A stretch of 64,000 nt of DNA from Isoetes taiwanensis (lineage: Eukaryota; Streptophyta; Lycopodiopsida; Isoetales; Isoetaceae): NCBI GenBank assembly GCA_021234155.1, contig JAJEKV010000019.1, positions 3,140,356-3,204,355 on the forward strand. The letters are read 5' to 3'. Made by a program: the position numbers and the translations under genes. This document shows positions 19,226-29,999 of this stretch, piece after piece (within the stretch, counting starts at the first letter, position 1; each line of letters opens with the position of its first letter). Under the pieces are notes generated by a model. It did no database searches, was not told where the DNA came from, and was given only the letters and a program-made list of their open reading frames with translations.

Positions 19226-22200
19226 TAATGTTCTGGAATGTGTTTTTATGTGTTTTTTACTCGGTATTGTGAGTATGTAATAGAGGTTGCTTAAGCAACC
19301 TTCAACATTACATATTGATGTTGAAACATCAAAGCCGGCCACACATCAAAGCACTACATTAACCAATAGGTAGATACATGAACTCCATCCTCCACCTACC
19401 TCTCTCAGAGCACATCCTTGTAAATGATGTTCCCTTAGGCAGATTTTAGCAAATAAGAAATCATCATTTTGTTGGATGAAGTGTTCCAACTTGACAACTA
19501 TATCAGTGCAAAATATTTTTTCGACTTTTCCAATCAGCTTCTTAATTTTCACACTTGCTACCCTATGCACATGAAATTCGTATTTTCATTCCCAATGATA
19601 CCATGGCCCGAGAACATGATAATTCTTGTCATTTATAATTCATTTATAACATGGGAGACATCATTTATAATTCTTGTGATCTTTTCTTGTCATTGTTCAG
19701 TCTAGGATGTTGTTACCTATGCCTTAAACAGTTTTATTTTTGTGAAGTATTTCATATTTCTTTTTTCAAAATCGATATGGTCACATAGACATACTTGTAT
19801 CCACCCCACTACAATATGAAATTACAAAGTTGATTCTATTGTTCGATGGTTGCAATATGAGTTGTTGCCGCTGAATTGTTGCCCCATTGCTTGCAAGATG
19901 TTGGACCTGTTCCAGCCAAATTGCATCATCATATTAATACGTCATCTTTGGGTGAGTGTACATATCACTTCTATACAATCATAAATCAGTCAATAAAAGA
20001 CATGAAATCCTTATCAAATTATGCAGCATGAAAACCCTAATATGTTTATTTTGAATCCCTAATAATAATACACGCAAGCATAAATTTATCCATTTTCACA
20101 TTCATCGGGCTTGCACATGTTTCTAAATGGCCAATAAATGTGATTTTATCAGGGTCCACATAGTTGCATCGCATTGCCTGTTAAAGCAATGTTATGTGAA
20201 AAAATGCATGCAAATTATATGCAGCAATCATGGCATGCCATGAAATTATATCGTATTCATTTGACAAAGATCATCGCACTTGCTATCTCTATTATCTACA
20301 AACTCAATTTCTAATCTCCTCATCATCCTTCCGAGTGTCATGGGCTATGGACTATGTCCCACCCTTAGAGACTAAGAGCCTTGAAATTCGGATATCATCA
20401 AACCGATAGATCGAATACATTATGCATTTTTTTTTTTCATGAACCTAAATACATTATGCATTTTTTTTTTCATGAACCCGGAATTGTTAATATGTGCACC
20501 TGTTTGGTCATGCGAGGCATGGATTATTCTCACGCATCTAGCGATATGTGCAAGAAACAAAAACATATATGCTACAATATAAAAAAGAAAAAGAAAGGAA
20601 AATACTGGACCTTAGGAAGTGCACAGTTCTAAACTATGTATTTGTGCTCAAATGAGTGTAGCGACTCCCATGTTAAGGCATCCCAAATTCTCCTGCATGC
20701 CAAACTACATAATAAAAACCATGACATTCACATGAACTTGATAAATCCACATCTGAACTCATTTTCTAGTTGATGTAAAACCCGGCTCTACCTTGTTAAG
20801 GTATGAACACACACCAAGAAACACACAAACAGAAACTCTATTAGACCTTAGGTTTACTGATTTTAATTCTTTGTCTCGGATATGAGCAAAGTTGTTGCTA
20901 GAACATTGTTCCTTGTGATGCAGCAGATGGGCCTGGTAGCTTGGTTGCTATATTAGAGGGGTTGCTTCTAAAGATGAAGATAAAACCCTTAAGGTCCGGC
21001 TTTTAGAAAAGCAAATACAGATACCAAAGCTTCCGAAATCACGGGTCCAAATCTAAGGCCCTACATTTCTAGCCAATTTTAACAAAAATCAGCCTAAAAA
21101 TGTCAAACATCCAGAAAAGCAAAAAGAGGCCGAAGCAGAGAATAAAAAATGTCAAAGCATTTAAGAAAATATTCTGCAGAGAAGAGGTGCTAGCACGAGG
21201 CAAATCAGAGTAGCAAATAGCTTAATAAAGGATTCCATGGAATCTTAAGTCTGCTCGAGAGATCAAATCCGAGAACGAAGAACCTGTTTTTACGTATGAA
21301 AACCAGTGGCCATAACATTAAAAGACATAAAGCAAGCGGTGAAAGGGCGGTTTTACAGGAAAGCGCTATAGATCTAAGCAGAGGATCCGTGAAAAAACTT
21401 GTCAACGGTCGATCGAGTTTTTCATTTGATTGTTCCCGCATAAAGCCTGCACCAAAACGTTTGTCTCAAAATAGATGCTTAATATGTAAGGAGATTTCGT
21501 GGGTCCTTAACATGCTCGTAGATTAAATCCGTGACAAAATACCAAGCAAGAAGAGGCCGGAGCAAGTAACACGAGAATAGCAAACCGCTTAAGAAAGCAT
21601 TTTACCGAATGGATGCTAGCTCCTTTGCCAGCCAATGGATGTAAAGATAAGCCCAACATTGTTTCAGCTCCAAACTCCTCCAAATAGCCAAATGCAAACA
21701 ATCAGAACTACCCGTGAAGAACACTAAGCAAAATAAGTAATGCCGTAAAAACCGAGAACAGGTGTAAATCTAGCGATCCATTCTAAATGCTCTAGATATC
21801 TTTGTTGATGCCGTGAACCTGGCCGGATGCAAAAGCTCAAACATTGATCTCTGTTTGTGCATGAACAAACCTTGATGTGGATCGATGCACTCCTCTCCAC
21901 CATTCCACAGAACATAAGAAAAAGACATGTCGCTTGCAAAGGGCATGCTTTAGATGTGGTTTCATGGCAAAGCGGCTTCACTTCTTGAATAGAAAGTAGA
22001 GAAGGATATCGTCCATGCAGCGAGCATTAACTAAAAAATGAGGAGTATCCCTCGCCATATCGCAGGTTCAAGAATCGGTAGCCTGTTGCGTTACCCAAAT
22101 ACCAAAGGCAAAAAGAGAATGCCTAAAAAGGAAAAATAATGAAAATAATTGCTGAAACGACTGAAGCCCTAACCCCAAAAGTTACTCTCTGTCGGATTTA

Positions 22201-22640
22201 CATTTTTGATTACAAAATTTAAGCTTTTGGCCGGATTTCATGTCCACCGGGCCGGAAAAAAGGAGGACAACCCCAAACACAATTTAAGTAAGTAGATTCA
22301 TATTCAATTATATGTTCTTTGTTACAAAATAAGACATCAAGTGTTCAAAAGAATTCAAATCTTCAAAAGAAATCAAGACAAACTCATTTTCACAGTTGAA
22401 GCACAAAACTTCAGATGAGTTCTGAAAATTACAGAATGGTTTTACATTTCATCCTCATTAGAAAGAACTTCGGGTAAATTCTGTAAGATTTTCTCCTCGT
22501 CTAAAGGATCCAGCCTGTTTTGACGTTTAGTTGGTGGTATGTGAAGTCTGATTGCACAGATCTGTGTTGTGAATACTATGCCTAAGGCATCTTTACTGCA
22601 AAGAACATAGCTGACGGTTGATCTTGCGCCCTTCTTGTAA
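19226..22640. other. Stretch without a recognised gene
   Basis: AT-rich sequence with many stops in all frames. A short tandem duplication of AATACATTATGCATTTTT..CATGAACC (period about 32 bp) lies at about 20416-20480. From 20.76 to 22.28 kb base composition rises in GC, and diverged copies of a GAAGAGG..CGGAGCAAG..AGCAAACCGCTTAAG module recur at about 21120, 21180 and 21545. I see no domain, RNA gene or terminal repeat of known type. Confidence 0.5.
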
Positions 22641-22679
22641 TATATACCTTCTATGATACTATCACCGACAAGATACCAT

Positions 22680-24295
22680 ATTCCATTGAGTTAGAAGTCT
22701 TTTTCCACTATCCATTTTGGTTTTGTGCACATCAGAATCCAAAATTCAGCACCCTCATCATTCCCTTTCGGAGCGATGACAGCAAAATTATCACCAGCTC
22801 TAAGTGCCTCTGCTAACATCATGGGATTGGAGAAGAACAAGGACCTGTTGGATTTACGGTCCTCAATGTCAGCATGTACATTGAAGGATAGTACAATAAC
22901 TTGAAGTTTCCGCTTGTTCACACAACTGCCCCACATGCCATCCAAGCAATAGCTGCAGAAGCATGAAAGTTCCCTCGTGTGCAACTGAAATGGAGATTCA
23001 GGATTGAATGCATGTACACAATGTATCTGCCTAGTGTCCAAAATCCTTTCTGCACCCCATGCATTCTTTCTATCTATATCCTCCACCTGGACTTCACAAA
23101 AGAACCTTTTTATATTTTTCCTCTTGCTGGTTTCAGATGTGTTCATCCACTCGGATGTTCCACAAGTAAACATCTCTTCAGCAACTTCTACCACTTCATG
23201 AGCATTACCTAATTTTATGTTGCTGTTTTAATTGCAGTTGTTTTAACCATCTCTTCAACTCAGCGAAAGGAACGGCTTCGAATCCGGAAACCGACAGCCA
23301 TCGTGTTCACCTTTCCATGGTTAGAACCAAAAATAATTCCACATCATACAGACTTCAATGTCGTTTGTGTACCTAGCCACAAAGTAAAATAGTCTGGAAG
23401 CCTTGAATTGAGATGCTGCACCATCTGAAAACACAAAATGTCTCATTGGCACCCTTCCTTTCTGCTCCAGATATTTGTGGTGCTTCATGAAGCAGTGTTT
23501 CACGAACAAAGTATCGTGTTCCCTATCATCTGATACATAGTAATGTGTCCTTGATAATCTCATATGCCACTGAGTCGTACTGATATGTTATTTGAACCAA
23601 AATGGTAATCTGGTTATTGACCCAGCGCATCGACTACACCTCCTCTTATTCCTTGAATGTATAGTTCTCCGCAAAATCCACTACTGCAAGACATGCATCT
23701 GCTGGAAAATTCTCTAGAAGCTCCTTAAATTGTTTTGCCTGCCATTGGTACCTGAAATTATGCAGTGGAAAGATTTTTAGACGCTCTTTGAGTTTATCTA
23801 GAAGCTCTTTGGGTTCTGTCTCATTGTACTGATGAGTCAATCTCCTATCAGAACTCGAGACGTTGTGTTTTTCATAGTCAATGTACTCACTTTCTTGTTA
23901 CTGCCACTTTCTTCCATGGGACATGTCTGAAACTTCCTGATTCCACACAGCTCACAATCTTCAAGGATGCACACCTTCTTGTGGAACTCACCTAATTCAC
24001 TCTTTGGACACAATATAGATCTCCACAGGCTTCCTGGACTTGCAATTTTATGCTGGTGTGCCCTGCATTGACCAAGTTCATGTGATCTACATACATCGCA
24101 GGTGCAAGTGCAATTCTTCGGATGTTTGGTTCTCATCCCATTGAGTCCATCCACTATCCTCACATGCTGAATGCAACAACTATTGAAGTTCTTCAATTTC
24201 ACAACAAACCAAGATTTTAGCTTCTCAAAAGCTCGAAGACGAATCTTAATTTGTGGATGTTGGTCCTTGAACCTCTTGAACAATAACATCTGCAT
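22680..24295 (-). pseudogene. Broken DDE-like transposase gene (unclassified family)
   Basis: Minus-strand segments read in order. First is a Cys-rich N-terminal part (24295-23837) with RTKHPKNCTCTCDVC, H-rich spacers and CELCG. Next is ACLAVVDFAENYTF (about 23700, first Asp). Then come HYYVSDDREHD and RHFVFSDGAASQFK (about 23540-23400, second Asp), and WNYFWF then GKGEHDG (about 23340-23300). Last is a C-terminal part (23194-22691) with RELSCFCSYC. The pattern VxDFAENY ... FSDGxxxQ(F/Y)K ... HGKGxxDG matches, from memory of motif style, a widespread group of uncharacterised transposase-like proteins in animals and plants. I cannot name the superfamily safely. Stops and shifts between segments show decay, or unrecognised introns. 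It may have been captured by, or inserted in, Helitron 1. Confidence 0.55.
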
Positions 24296-24389
24296 GAAAT
24301 GACACTAAACTGTTAGGATGTGTATACCACACCAAACCATGCACCATACCATGCCCCACACTCATCATATTCACCAGACCGAGCACCTT

Positions 24390-25050
24390 ATTGCTGTGTA
24401 CGTTACCACACACCACACCCCACCACACACCACACCACACCGCACCCCACCCCACCACACCACACCATCCACCATATCCCATACACCAAATGTGTGGTGG
24501 TAGCAAGGAGTGGTGGAGTGTGGTGGTGGTGGTGTGTGGTGGTGGTGGTGTGTGGTGGTGGTAGGGTGTGTGGTGGTCGTGGAATGTAGTGGTGGTGGGG
24601 TTTGGTAGGGGAACTTTTGGGGTGTCGTGGTGGTGGAGTGTGGTGGAGGGGTGTGGTGTGGGACATGGTGGAGTGTGGTGGTGGGAGATGGTAGAGTGTA
24701 GTGGTGGGAGATGGTGGGGTGTGGTGTGGGACATGGTAGACTGTGGTGGAGTGTGATGGTGGGAGATTGTGGGCTTCAAATGTGGTGGTAATGGAGAATG
24801 TGGTGCATGTGGTGGTGGGAAATGGTGTGTTTGAAATGTGGTGATAAATGTGGTGGTGGCAAAGATGTGGTGCTAGGCTATGGTGGATGAAATTTAGTGG
24901 TGGATGAAATTTAGTGGTGGGGTGTTATGTGGTGTGGTGGTGGTGACAAATGTGGTGAAATGTGGTGGTGAAAGATTGTGTGGTGAAATGTAGTGGTGGT
25001 GACGAATGTGGTGGAGTGTGGTGGAGTGAGAAGGGGAGAATAAATAAAAT
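24390..25050. repeat. Strand-switching AC/GT minisatellite
   Basis: 24390-24480 is built of ACCACACC-like units. From about 24490 to 25030 the complementary GGTGTGGTGG-like units take over, with degenerate interspersed spacers (GAAATGTGGTG, GGAGATGGT). The two halves are reverse complementary in type and could fold into a long hairpin. Long open frames on both strands through here are artefacts of the repeat. Confidence 0.85.
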
Positions 25051-25327
25051 TTAATCCACACATGTCATACATTTAACATGCACACACCCACGTGATACCA
25101 TAAATATAACGCACCCCACTACACCACACCACACGTCACATCACATCACTTTGATCCTATTTTGTCTGCCATAAAAAATCTGCCTAGCCTGCTCTCATAA
25201 CATTTCTGAAATTCGTACACCCTGATAATAATTACATTCCTTTCCTAATAATATTAAAGGATCTACCCACTAAATCCTATCCCTGCACTAGATTTTTGGC
25301 GCTCAAGCTTCCAAGTTTATTCCAGCA

Positions 25328-25762
25328 ATGGTTAACAGGAGGTTCAAAGACAATTACGACCTACCTAGAGTGAGCGACGAGGCCCTTTGGTTTGCTTTAA
25401 CCAAGGCTCGTGATCAGTCTTTGAAGGTGGATATGCCTAAATCCACCTTCTTTACTCAATTCGAAGCCACCCTAAACCCATTCAACAGACTGGATGCTGG
25501 GCCTTCAATGGCTATTTTTGGGGTCAGATTGACGGGAAGAGAGCTTTCAAACAAGGTCCATGACCTTATGTTACATGCTGCTGCAAAGACAGGTATAGCA
25601 TGGGTTGTTCGACACTTCGAGGCTCTGAGTCGGCGACAGCGAGAATTATTGGCAGGGTTGCGTTCTTACCACGAGGGGTTGCAGGAAGCACTGGCAAACC
25701 TGATCCTATGCAATTCTAAGATGACTGTAGAAAGCTTAGATGCTTTAGTGCAGAAAAACTGA
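25328..25762 (+). CDS. Hypothetical 144-residue protein
   Basis: ATG at 25328 opens a continuous 144-codon frame with balanced, protein-like composition and no low complexity. Visible are a polar N-terminus, a central TQFEATLNPFNRL..MAIFGVRLTG stretch and a helical Arg/Leu/Glu-rich C-terminal half (FEALSRRQRELLAGL). I do not recognise it. It sits 16 bp upstream of a LINE fragment on the same strand and might be a LINE ORF1-type or exapted piece, but no RNA-binding motif is seen. No stops interrupt it, unlike nearly everything around it. Confidence 0.35.
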   Translation: MVNRRFKDNYDLPRVSDEALWFALTKARDQSLKVDMPKSTFFTQFEATLNPFNRLDAGPSMAIFGVRLTGRELSNKVHDLMLHAAAKTGIAWVVRHFEALSRRQRELLAGLRSYHEGLQEALANLILCNSKMTVESLDALVQKN

Positions 25763-25778
25763 ATCGATTGGCTCGCAT

Positions 25779-26160
25779 TTGCTGCGTATCTTGTGGCGTG
25801 CCCCCCCTCCCCCTGAAAAAAATGCGACACCATGTTTGTATGGAATTAGCTTAAGCTTGGCCTCTGGGATTCTTGTAGGTTGGAGAAAGTGCACTGCTCT
25901 ATGGACACTGGATAGTGATGTTCCCTCTTGTGTTCTTGACTACCCCTGGACGGTGCTTCCTCATGGTCAACCCACAAAACTTTTGGGCATTCCTGTGGGG
26001 GTGCATGTTTCTACCTCGTGTGCTTGGGATGAGATCATTAAAGGACTTGAAAAACATCTGTTTTGGTGGAAGGTGGCTAAGTTATCTCTGCCGGGTAAGA
26101 TCACAGTTCCAAGGTTCGTCCTTAGCAACATCAGGAAGAGGGAAAAAAAAAGTCTCATCT
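25779..26160 (+). pseudogene. Non-LTR retrotransposon fragment (RT thumb region)
   Basis: The frame shows KLLGIPVGV ... WDEIIKGLEKHLFWWKVAKLSLPGKITV, the post-palm/thumb segment of L1-like reverse transcriptases (typically YLGxPLG ... W..K.LSLAGR). It has no YADD motif and no endonuclease, so it is an isolated piece of the pol ORF, truncated on both sides and ending in an A-rich run near 26140. Confidence 0.75.
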
Positions 26161-26281
26161 CTGCCCATTGAAAATGGATAAAGTCTTATTTGCTTAAATG
26201 TTCAAAATTTATTGGCTAAAAAATGGAACACCCATGCCGTGGAAAAAGGGCCTTAATTTCATTTAAAGGTTATTATGTATA

Positions 26282-26395
26282 GGGGAATGAAGGTTGGGAC
26301 TCTATTCCCAGTTTTGCAGGTGGGATCGCGTGACGGCGTTAGCCAGGAGTGGGTCACGTGCAAAACCGGGAATGGAGGACCAACCTCCATTCCCC
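26282..26395. mobile_element. 114-bp foldback MITE with TA duplication
   Basis: Ends GGGGAATGAAGGTTGG and CCAACCTCCATTCCCC pair with one mismatch. Pairing continues inward (ATTCCCAGTTTTGCAGGTG with CACGTGCAAAACCGGGAAT), leaving a short loop near 26325-26350. TA flanks both sides (26280-26281, 26396-26397), as in Tc1/mariner-derived MITEs. It could also be transcribed into a miRNA-like hairpin. Confidence 0.75.
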
Positions 26396-26659
26396 TAGAA
26401 AATAGAAATAGGGGAGGGATTTTTCATATTTTCCAGATTCAATAGATTTACCGGGCATTTGCCAACAGATTCACATCATTTTTGTAAGATCCACAAGGTT
26501 TTACCATTTATTGTGAAGTCTTTCATGCTTTGAACAGATCCGGCGAAGAAACTCGCTGCAATCTGCTAATTCACGAACTAGAAATACTTGTGAAGTGGGA
26601 ACAAGGCCATGGCAAGCGTTCTTCTCACAAAATAGGGCGTTGGGTCGAAAAACAGAGGA

Positions 26660-26980
26660 GGGTAAAAGCATGTTAGGGTGTCCCTTAAAAAGTATTATTT
26701 AGTGACCAAAAAAGTACCTAAAAAGGTACCCAGGACTGGGTACTGGGTAGCCGTGTAATATCTCAATAAAAGTTACATTTTAGAACTTTTATATATATTT
26801 TTGTCTCCGGTAGCATTATCTTTATCTTAACTTTGAATATTAATGCGTCCTTGACTTTTATTTTGGACCTTTGTACTAGTTTTAATGAAAATAAAAATGA
26901 GAAAGTACCCAGTTCTGAAGTACCTAGTGTATGTACTTTTGCAGGTTCCAAAAGTGGTACACCCTAACATGCTTTTACCC
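26660..26980. mobile_element. 321-bp MITE, TIR family GGGTARAAGCAT
   Basis: Perfect 22-bp terminal inverted repeats (26660-26681 and 26959-26980, starting GGGTAAAAGCATG), with further imperfect pairing inside built on GGTACCCAG..CTGGGTACT. A 4-bp duplication AGGA flanks it (26656-26659, 26981-26984). The insertion at 55140 has the same first 12 bp apart from one base and also has a 4-bp duplication. Confidence 0.8.
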
Positions 26981-26989
26981 AGGAAGAAC

Positions 26990-27140
26990 ATGCATGCCGA
27001 GCTGCGATCTGCTCTGATATGCCGAGCTCTGATATGCATATCGAGCTCTGATCTGCTCTGATGCGATCTGCTTTATTATGTCGAGTTGCGATCTGCTCTG
27101 TTATGTCATCTGCTCTACTATGGCGAGCTGCCTCTGCATC
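26990..27140. repeat. Degenerate tandem repeat, GAGCTGCGATCTGCTCTGATATG-like unit
   Basis: About six diverged copies of a unit near 25 bp (GAGCTGCGATCTGCTCTGAT) follow directly after the MITE. They have no coding meaning. Confidence 0.65.
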
Positions 27141-27450
27141 TGCATGAAGAAACTACAGCGGTGTGGAGACTACCCTAACCTAAAAAACAAAACCAAAAAA
27201 ACCCTAACCTGCTTAGCTTGTCAGTCAGAACACATCAACCCGGTTGCAGCTGCCATGGATTCTATCTTCAAGCTTGAGTCAAGCTCTAGTTTGCTTGATT
27301 TCAAAAGCTTTTGATGGTTTCAGGTGTTCGATTGCTTTTGGCATGGTTTCTTTTATTACTAGATTTTATTGCATGGGACCGTTCTGGCAAGGTCTTTCCC
27401 GACCGATTCTTCACTGCAGAATAAAGAGAGGAAACGGATTGTTTGATGAA

Positions 27451-27947
27451 TATGCAGGGACCGCCGTATTTAGAGTCCGGGATATGGTATTTCCAGACTT
27501 TTTTTGTGGTGTTTCTGGCCAACCGTTATCAGCCACTGCGCACTTCGCAGTTTCAAGCTCAGAACCAACTGTTTTGGGTCATTTTTTGCTTGATTCGGGT
27601 CTATCTGAGCTCAAATCGCTTCCTCTCTTCATCAAACTAGTGTTAAAAGGAAGACAAAACGATTGTAAGGGCTTTTGAAATATTTCAAGCCATCCAGGCG
27701 CTGTAAGAAGGATCTGACCAAGGATTTTGGCCCCGCCGCGCAGTTTCGCGTTTGGTTTTTGGCCAGAAATACCACTTTTTTGCCAGAAATACCATATTTT
27801 TGGCCAGAAACACCACTCTTTTTGGCCAGAAACACCATTTTTTTTGCCGGAAATACCACTTGGCTGATATCAGGTGGCCGGAAATACCACAAAAAAGGCC
27901 GAAAATACCACATCCCGGACTCTATATACGGGCGTCCAATATGCAGC
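27451..27947. mobile_element. Foldback element with GAAATACCAC repeats
   Basis: Arms 27451-27520 and 27876-27947 are imperfect reverse complements (shared cores TATGCAG..CCG, GAGTCCGGGATATGGTATTT and TGTGGTGTTTCTGGCC). The loop holds four to five tandem copies of a ~26-bp unit, GGCCAGAAATACCACTTTTT (about 27755-27872), which is itself a copy of the arm tip. The outer boundary and duplication are not certain; weaker pairing may extend to 27240-28035. Open frames inside are repeat artefacts. Confidence 0.6.
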
Positions 27948-28039
27948 ACCACCGATTTCTGTTCTTCGCCTTGCCAGAGAATCTGGGGTGGATTTTGCCA
28001 AAGCCATAGATGACGGGAGTGGCAGAGCAACCGGATTTT

Positions 28040-29846
28040 GTCGCTCTAGTCCATCGCTGGCACACATTGGAAATTTTTTTATTTCGGAGGTTATCTGAAT
28101 AATCTGCCAAATATTTCAAACCATATTTTCCATTGACAATGGAGTGCATTTTTCTTACAGAAAACTTAATAGCCGTTGATTTGGCATAAATGAGGGAATA
28201 TGCTCTAAATAAATGGCCACAAACAAAAGATGCAAATAAAACCCATCTTTAAGATGAAAATACAACCCATAAAGTGTATTTTGGAGTTTTTCCCTTTGAA
28301 ATATTGGTTTCATAGGGTAATATTTTGATAATATTCTAAAAGGTAGGCCATCCATTGAGAATTATATCTAGAATGCAGGATTTGTCTTTCCAATGCAAAA
28401 TTGAATGGAGCACATATAATACATTGTGTCCTGCTCAATTCTGCATGGAGGTTAGATGAGAAAAATATAAAATACAGCAAGGGGCAAAAAAAGCTAGCTA
28501 TCGTACTAAGTGAAATGGAGAGGCAGTATCTAGTGAAATCGTCAGGGCAACCTATATCTCAGTCGCTTATCCAATGTAGAGTGCAAATTGCCTTCTTTTG
28601 ATGTTCAATTGCATTTTGGCATTCCTCAAAAGAAAGAAAGGATATTCTCCGATCATGCTTGCCAAGCAGTGGAAAGGTGTGATTTTGTGTTCAAATCATC
28701 TCCAAACCTGATACAATCTACAAGATTTACTTCGTCCTATGTCTTCAAACTAGAAGTAGTTTTTTGATAAATTTTTGAATGTGAGGTTCTATGTGTTGAG
28801 AAAATAGAATGTTTTGATCAAGGCATCGTGTGGAGTTGGAAGTTTAGAATCCTTTAGAATCCTTAATCCTTTAGAATACTTTTTTTTCTCATTCAGTGGA
28901 ATAGGGATCTATGAGGGTTGAGGATCCAAATAAATGATATATATTCCTGAGCATCACCCCTTCCTTTTTATATAGTAGTTGTCTTGTTTGATGAGGGGAT
29001 GCATTGGCGAAGGTAGTCTATATTCTATGGCCAAATTTAAAATAACTGGACAATAGAAACGTCATCCACTTAGATGAAATAAGCTTGAGGGCTTTCAGAA
29101 AACGAATAGTAAATTATGACTTTGAACAAGGTAGATGGAGTGTGAAAAGTTATACACCACCACTAAATGCAAATAAAAAAGAACAAGTTTTTTTTGCAAG
29201 GCCATTTAACGCTTTAGAAAGAGCATTCTTATTAATACAAAGGCATCATTCAAGTGGAATTCAATGGCTAAACTTGATGTCGAGGTATTCTTTGCACAAC
29301 ATAAGCTGAAGATTAAGTTGAAAGATTCATAAGAGGGATTACGATATTAACATTACTGGTTGGTCAAACATCATACCACATTGGCAGCATTCTTTAGGAT
29401 ATAGAATAGTGTAAAAGAAGACTTGGACTTTTATATTACAGATAAAACTATCCATGCTGGCCATGAAGGTAATTCTGGTAATAGTACATCTAATTTTACT
29501 ATTCAATAACATTGGATGGGGTTCTATATGCAGATAGCAATATAGCTTACTACTATCAGCTGTTATCTTGCCCTTACTCTAGCTTATGAATATATGTCCA
29601 ACATTAAGTTGGACGTCCTTGTTAAACCTATCTAACAGATAGTTCTTGTTGACTTGTTTGCTACTGTTTCGGCATACAGTCGCATGTACAATATCATCTC
29701 CCAAGCTATGTATGTATCTTCAATAAAGCAATTTGTTCAAATTCCATCATCATCATCAACAACAATTTCTTGCAAAAAGTTTTAAGACCAGTACTGCCAA
29801 AGTAGTGTTGGTAATTCTATCAACTTTTCTAGAACTTTAAAGGGTT
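28040..29846. other. AT-rich stretch without a recognised gene
   Basis: Frequent stops in all frames. Near 29600-29760 it contains T/C-rich and ATC-repeat sequence like a retrotransposon or LINE 3' region, but I cannot support any call. Confidence 0.4.
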
Positions 29847-29858
29847 ACTAGTAAGGGT

Positions 29859-29875
29859 GCCCAGCGTTGCTGGGC
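29859..29875 (-). terminator. Helitron 2 3'-terminal hairpin
   Basis: Perfect 7-bp arms with a 3-nt loop, 7 nt from terminal CTAG. It differs from the Helitron 1 hairpin by compensated changes in the stem (CCAGC/GCTGG versus CCGGC/GCCGG), so pairing is conserved. Confidence 0.8.
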
Positions 29876-29999
29876 ATAATTTTGGAAGCTATAAATTTTG
29901 GGAACTTGTGCATTTGCATATTCAGTAACTTCTGGACCATTGGAACTGTGCACGTGCATACAATAACTTTTAAGCCATTGGATCATTTAGGGAACCTGT

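Larger units (their letters stand above)
19196..25261 (-). mobile_element. Probable Helitron 1 (3' end certain in type, 5' end tentative)
   Basis: On the minus strand the 3' terminus is a perfect GC hairpin (GCCCGGC-AAC-GCCGGGC; plus 19209-19225) followed by ACCCGTTTA and CTAG, with host T next (plus 19195 A). That is the classic Helitron end. The same end, slightly diverged, closes Helitron 2 at 29848, so both belong to one family. The 5' end is placed at 25261 because the minus strand there reads A|TCCTTTAATATTATTAGG, a TC start after host A and AT-rich as expected. This placement is weak and the true end could lie elsewhere. Inside are an unrecognised stretch, a DDE-like transposase remnant and a GT-rich array. 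No Rep/helicase lies inside, so it would be non-autonomous. Confidence 0.5.

Noticed and set aside
24246-24779. Long open frames on both strands (His/Pro/Thr-rich and Val/Trp/Gly-rich)
   Set aside because: They are translations of the GT/AC repeat array, whose triplet-compatible periods avoid stops. No domain or start context.
27244-28149. Many overlapping frames of 65-144 codons
   Set aside because: They run through the foldback arms and the GAAATACCAC tandem units on both strands. No shared domain.
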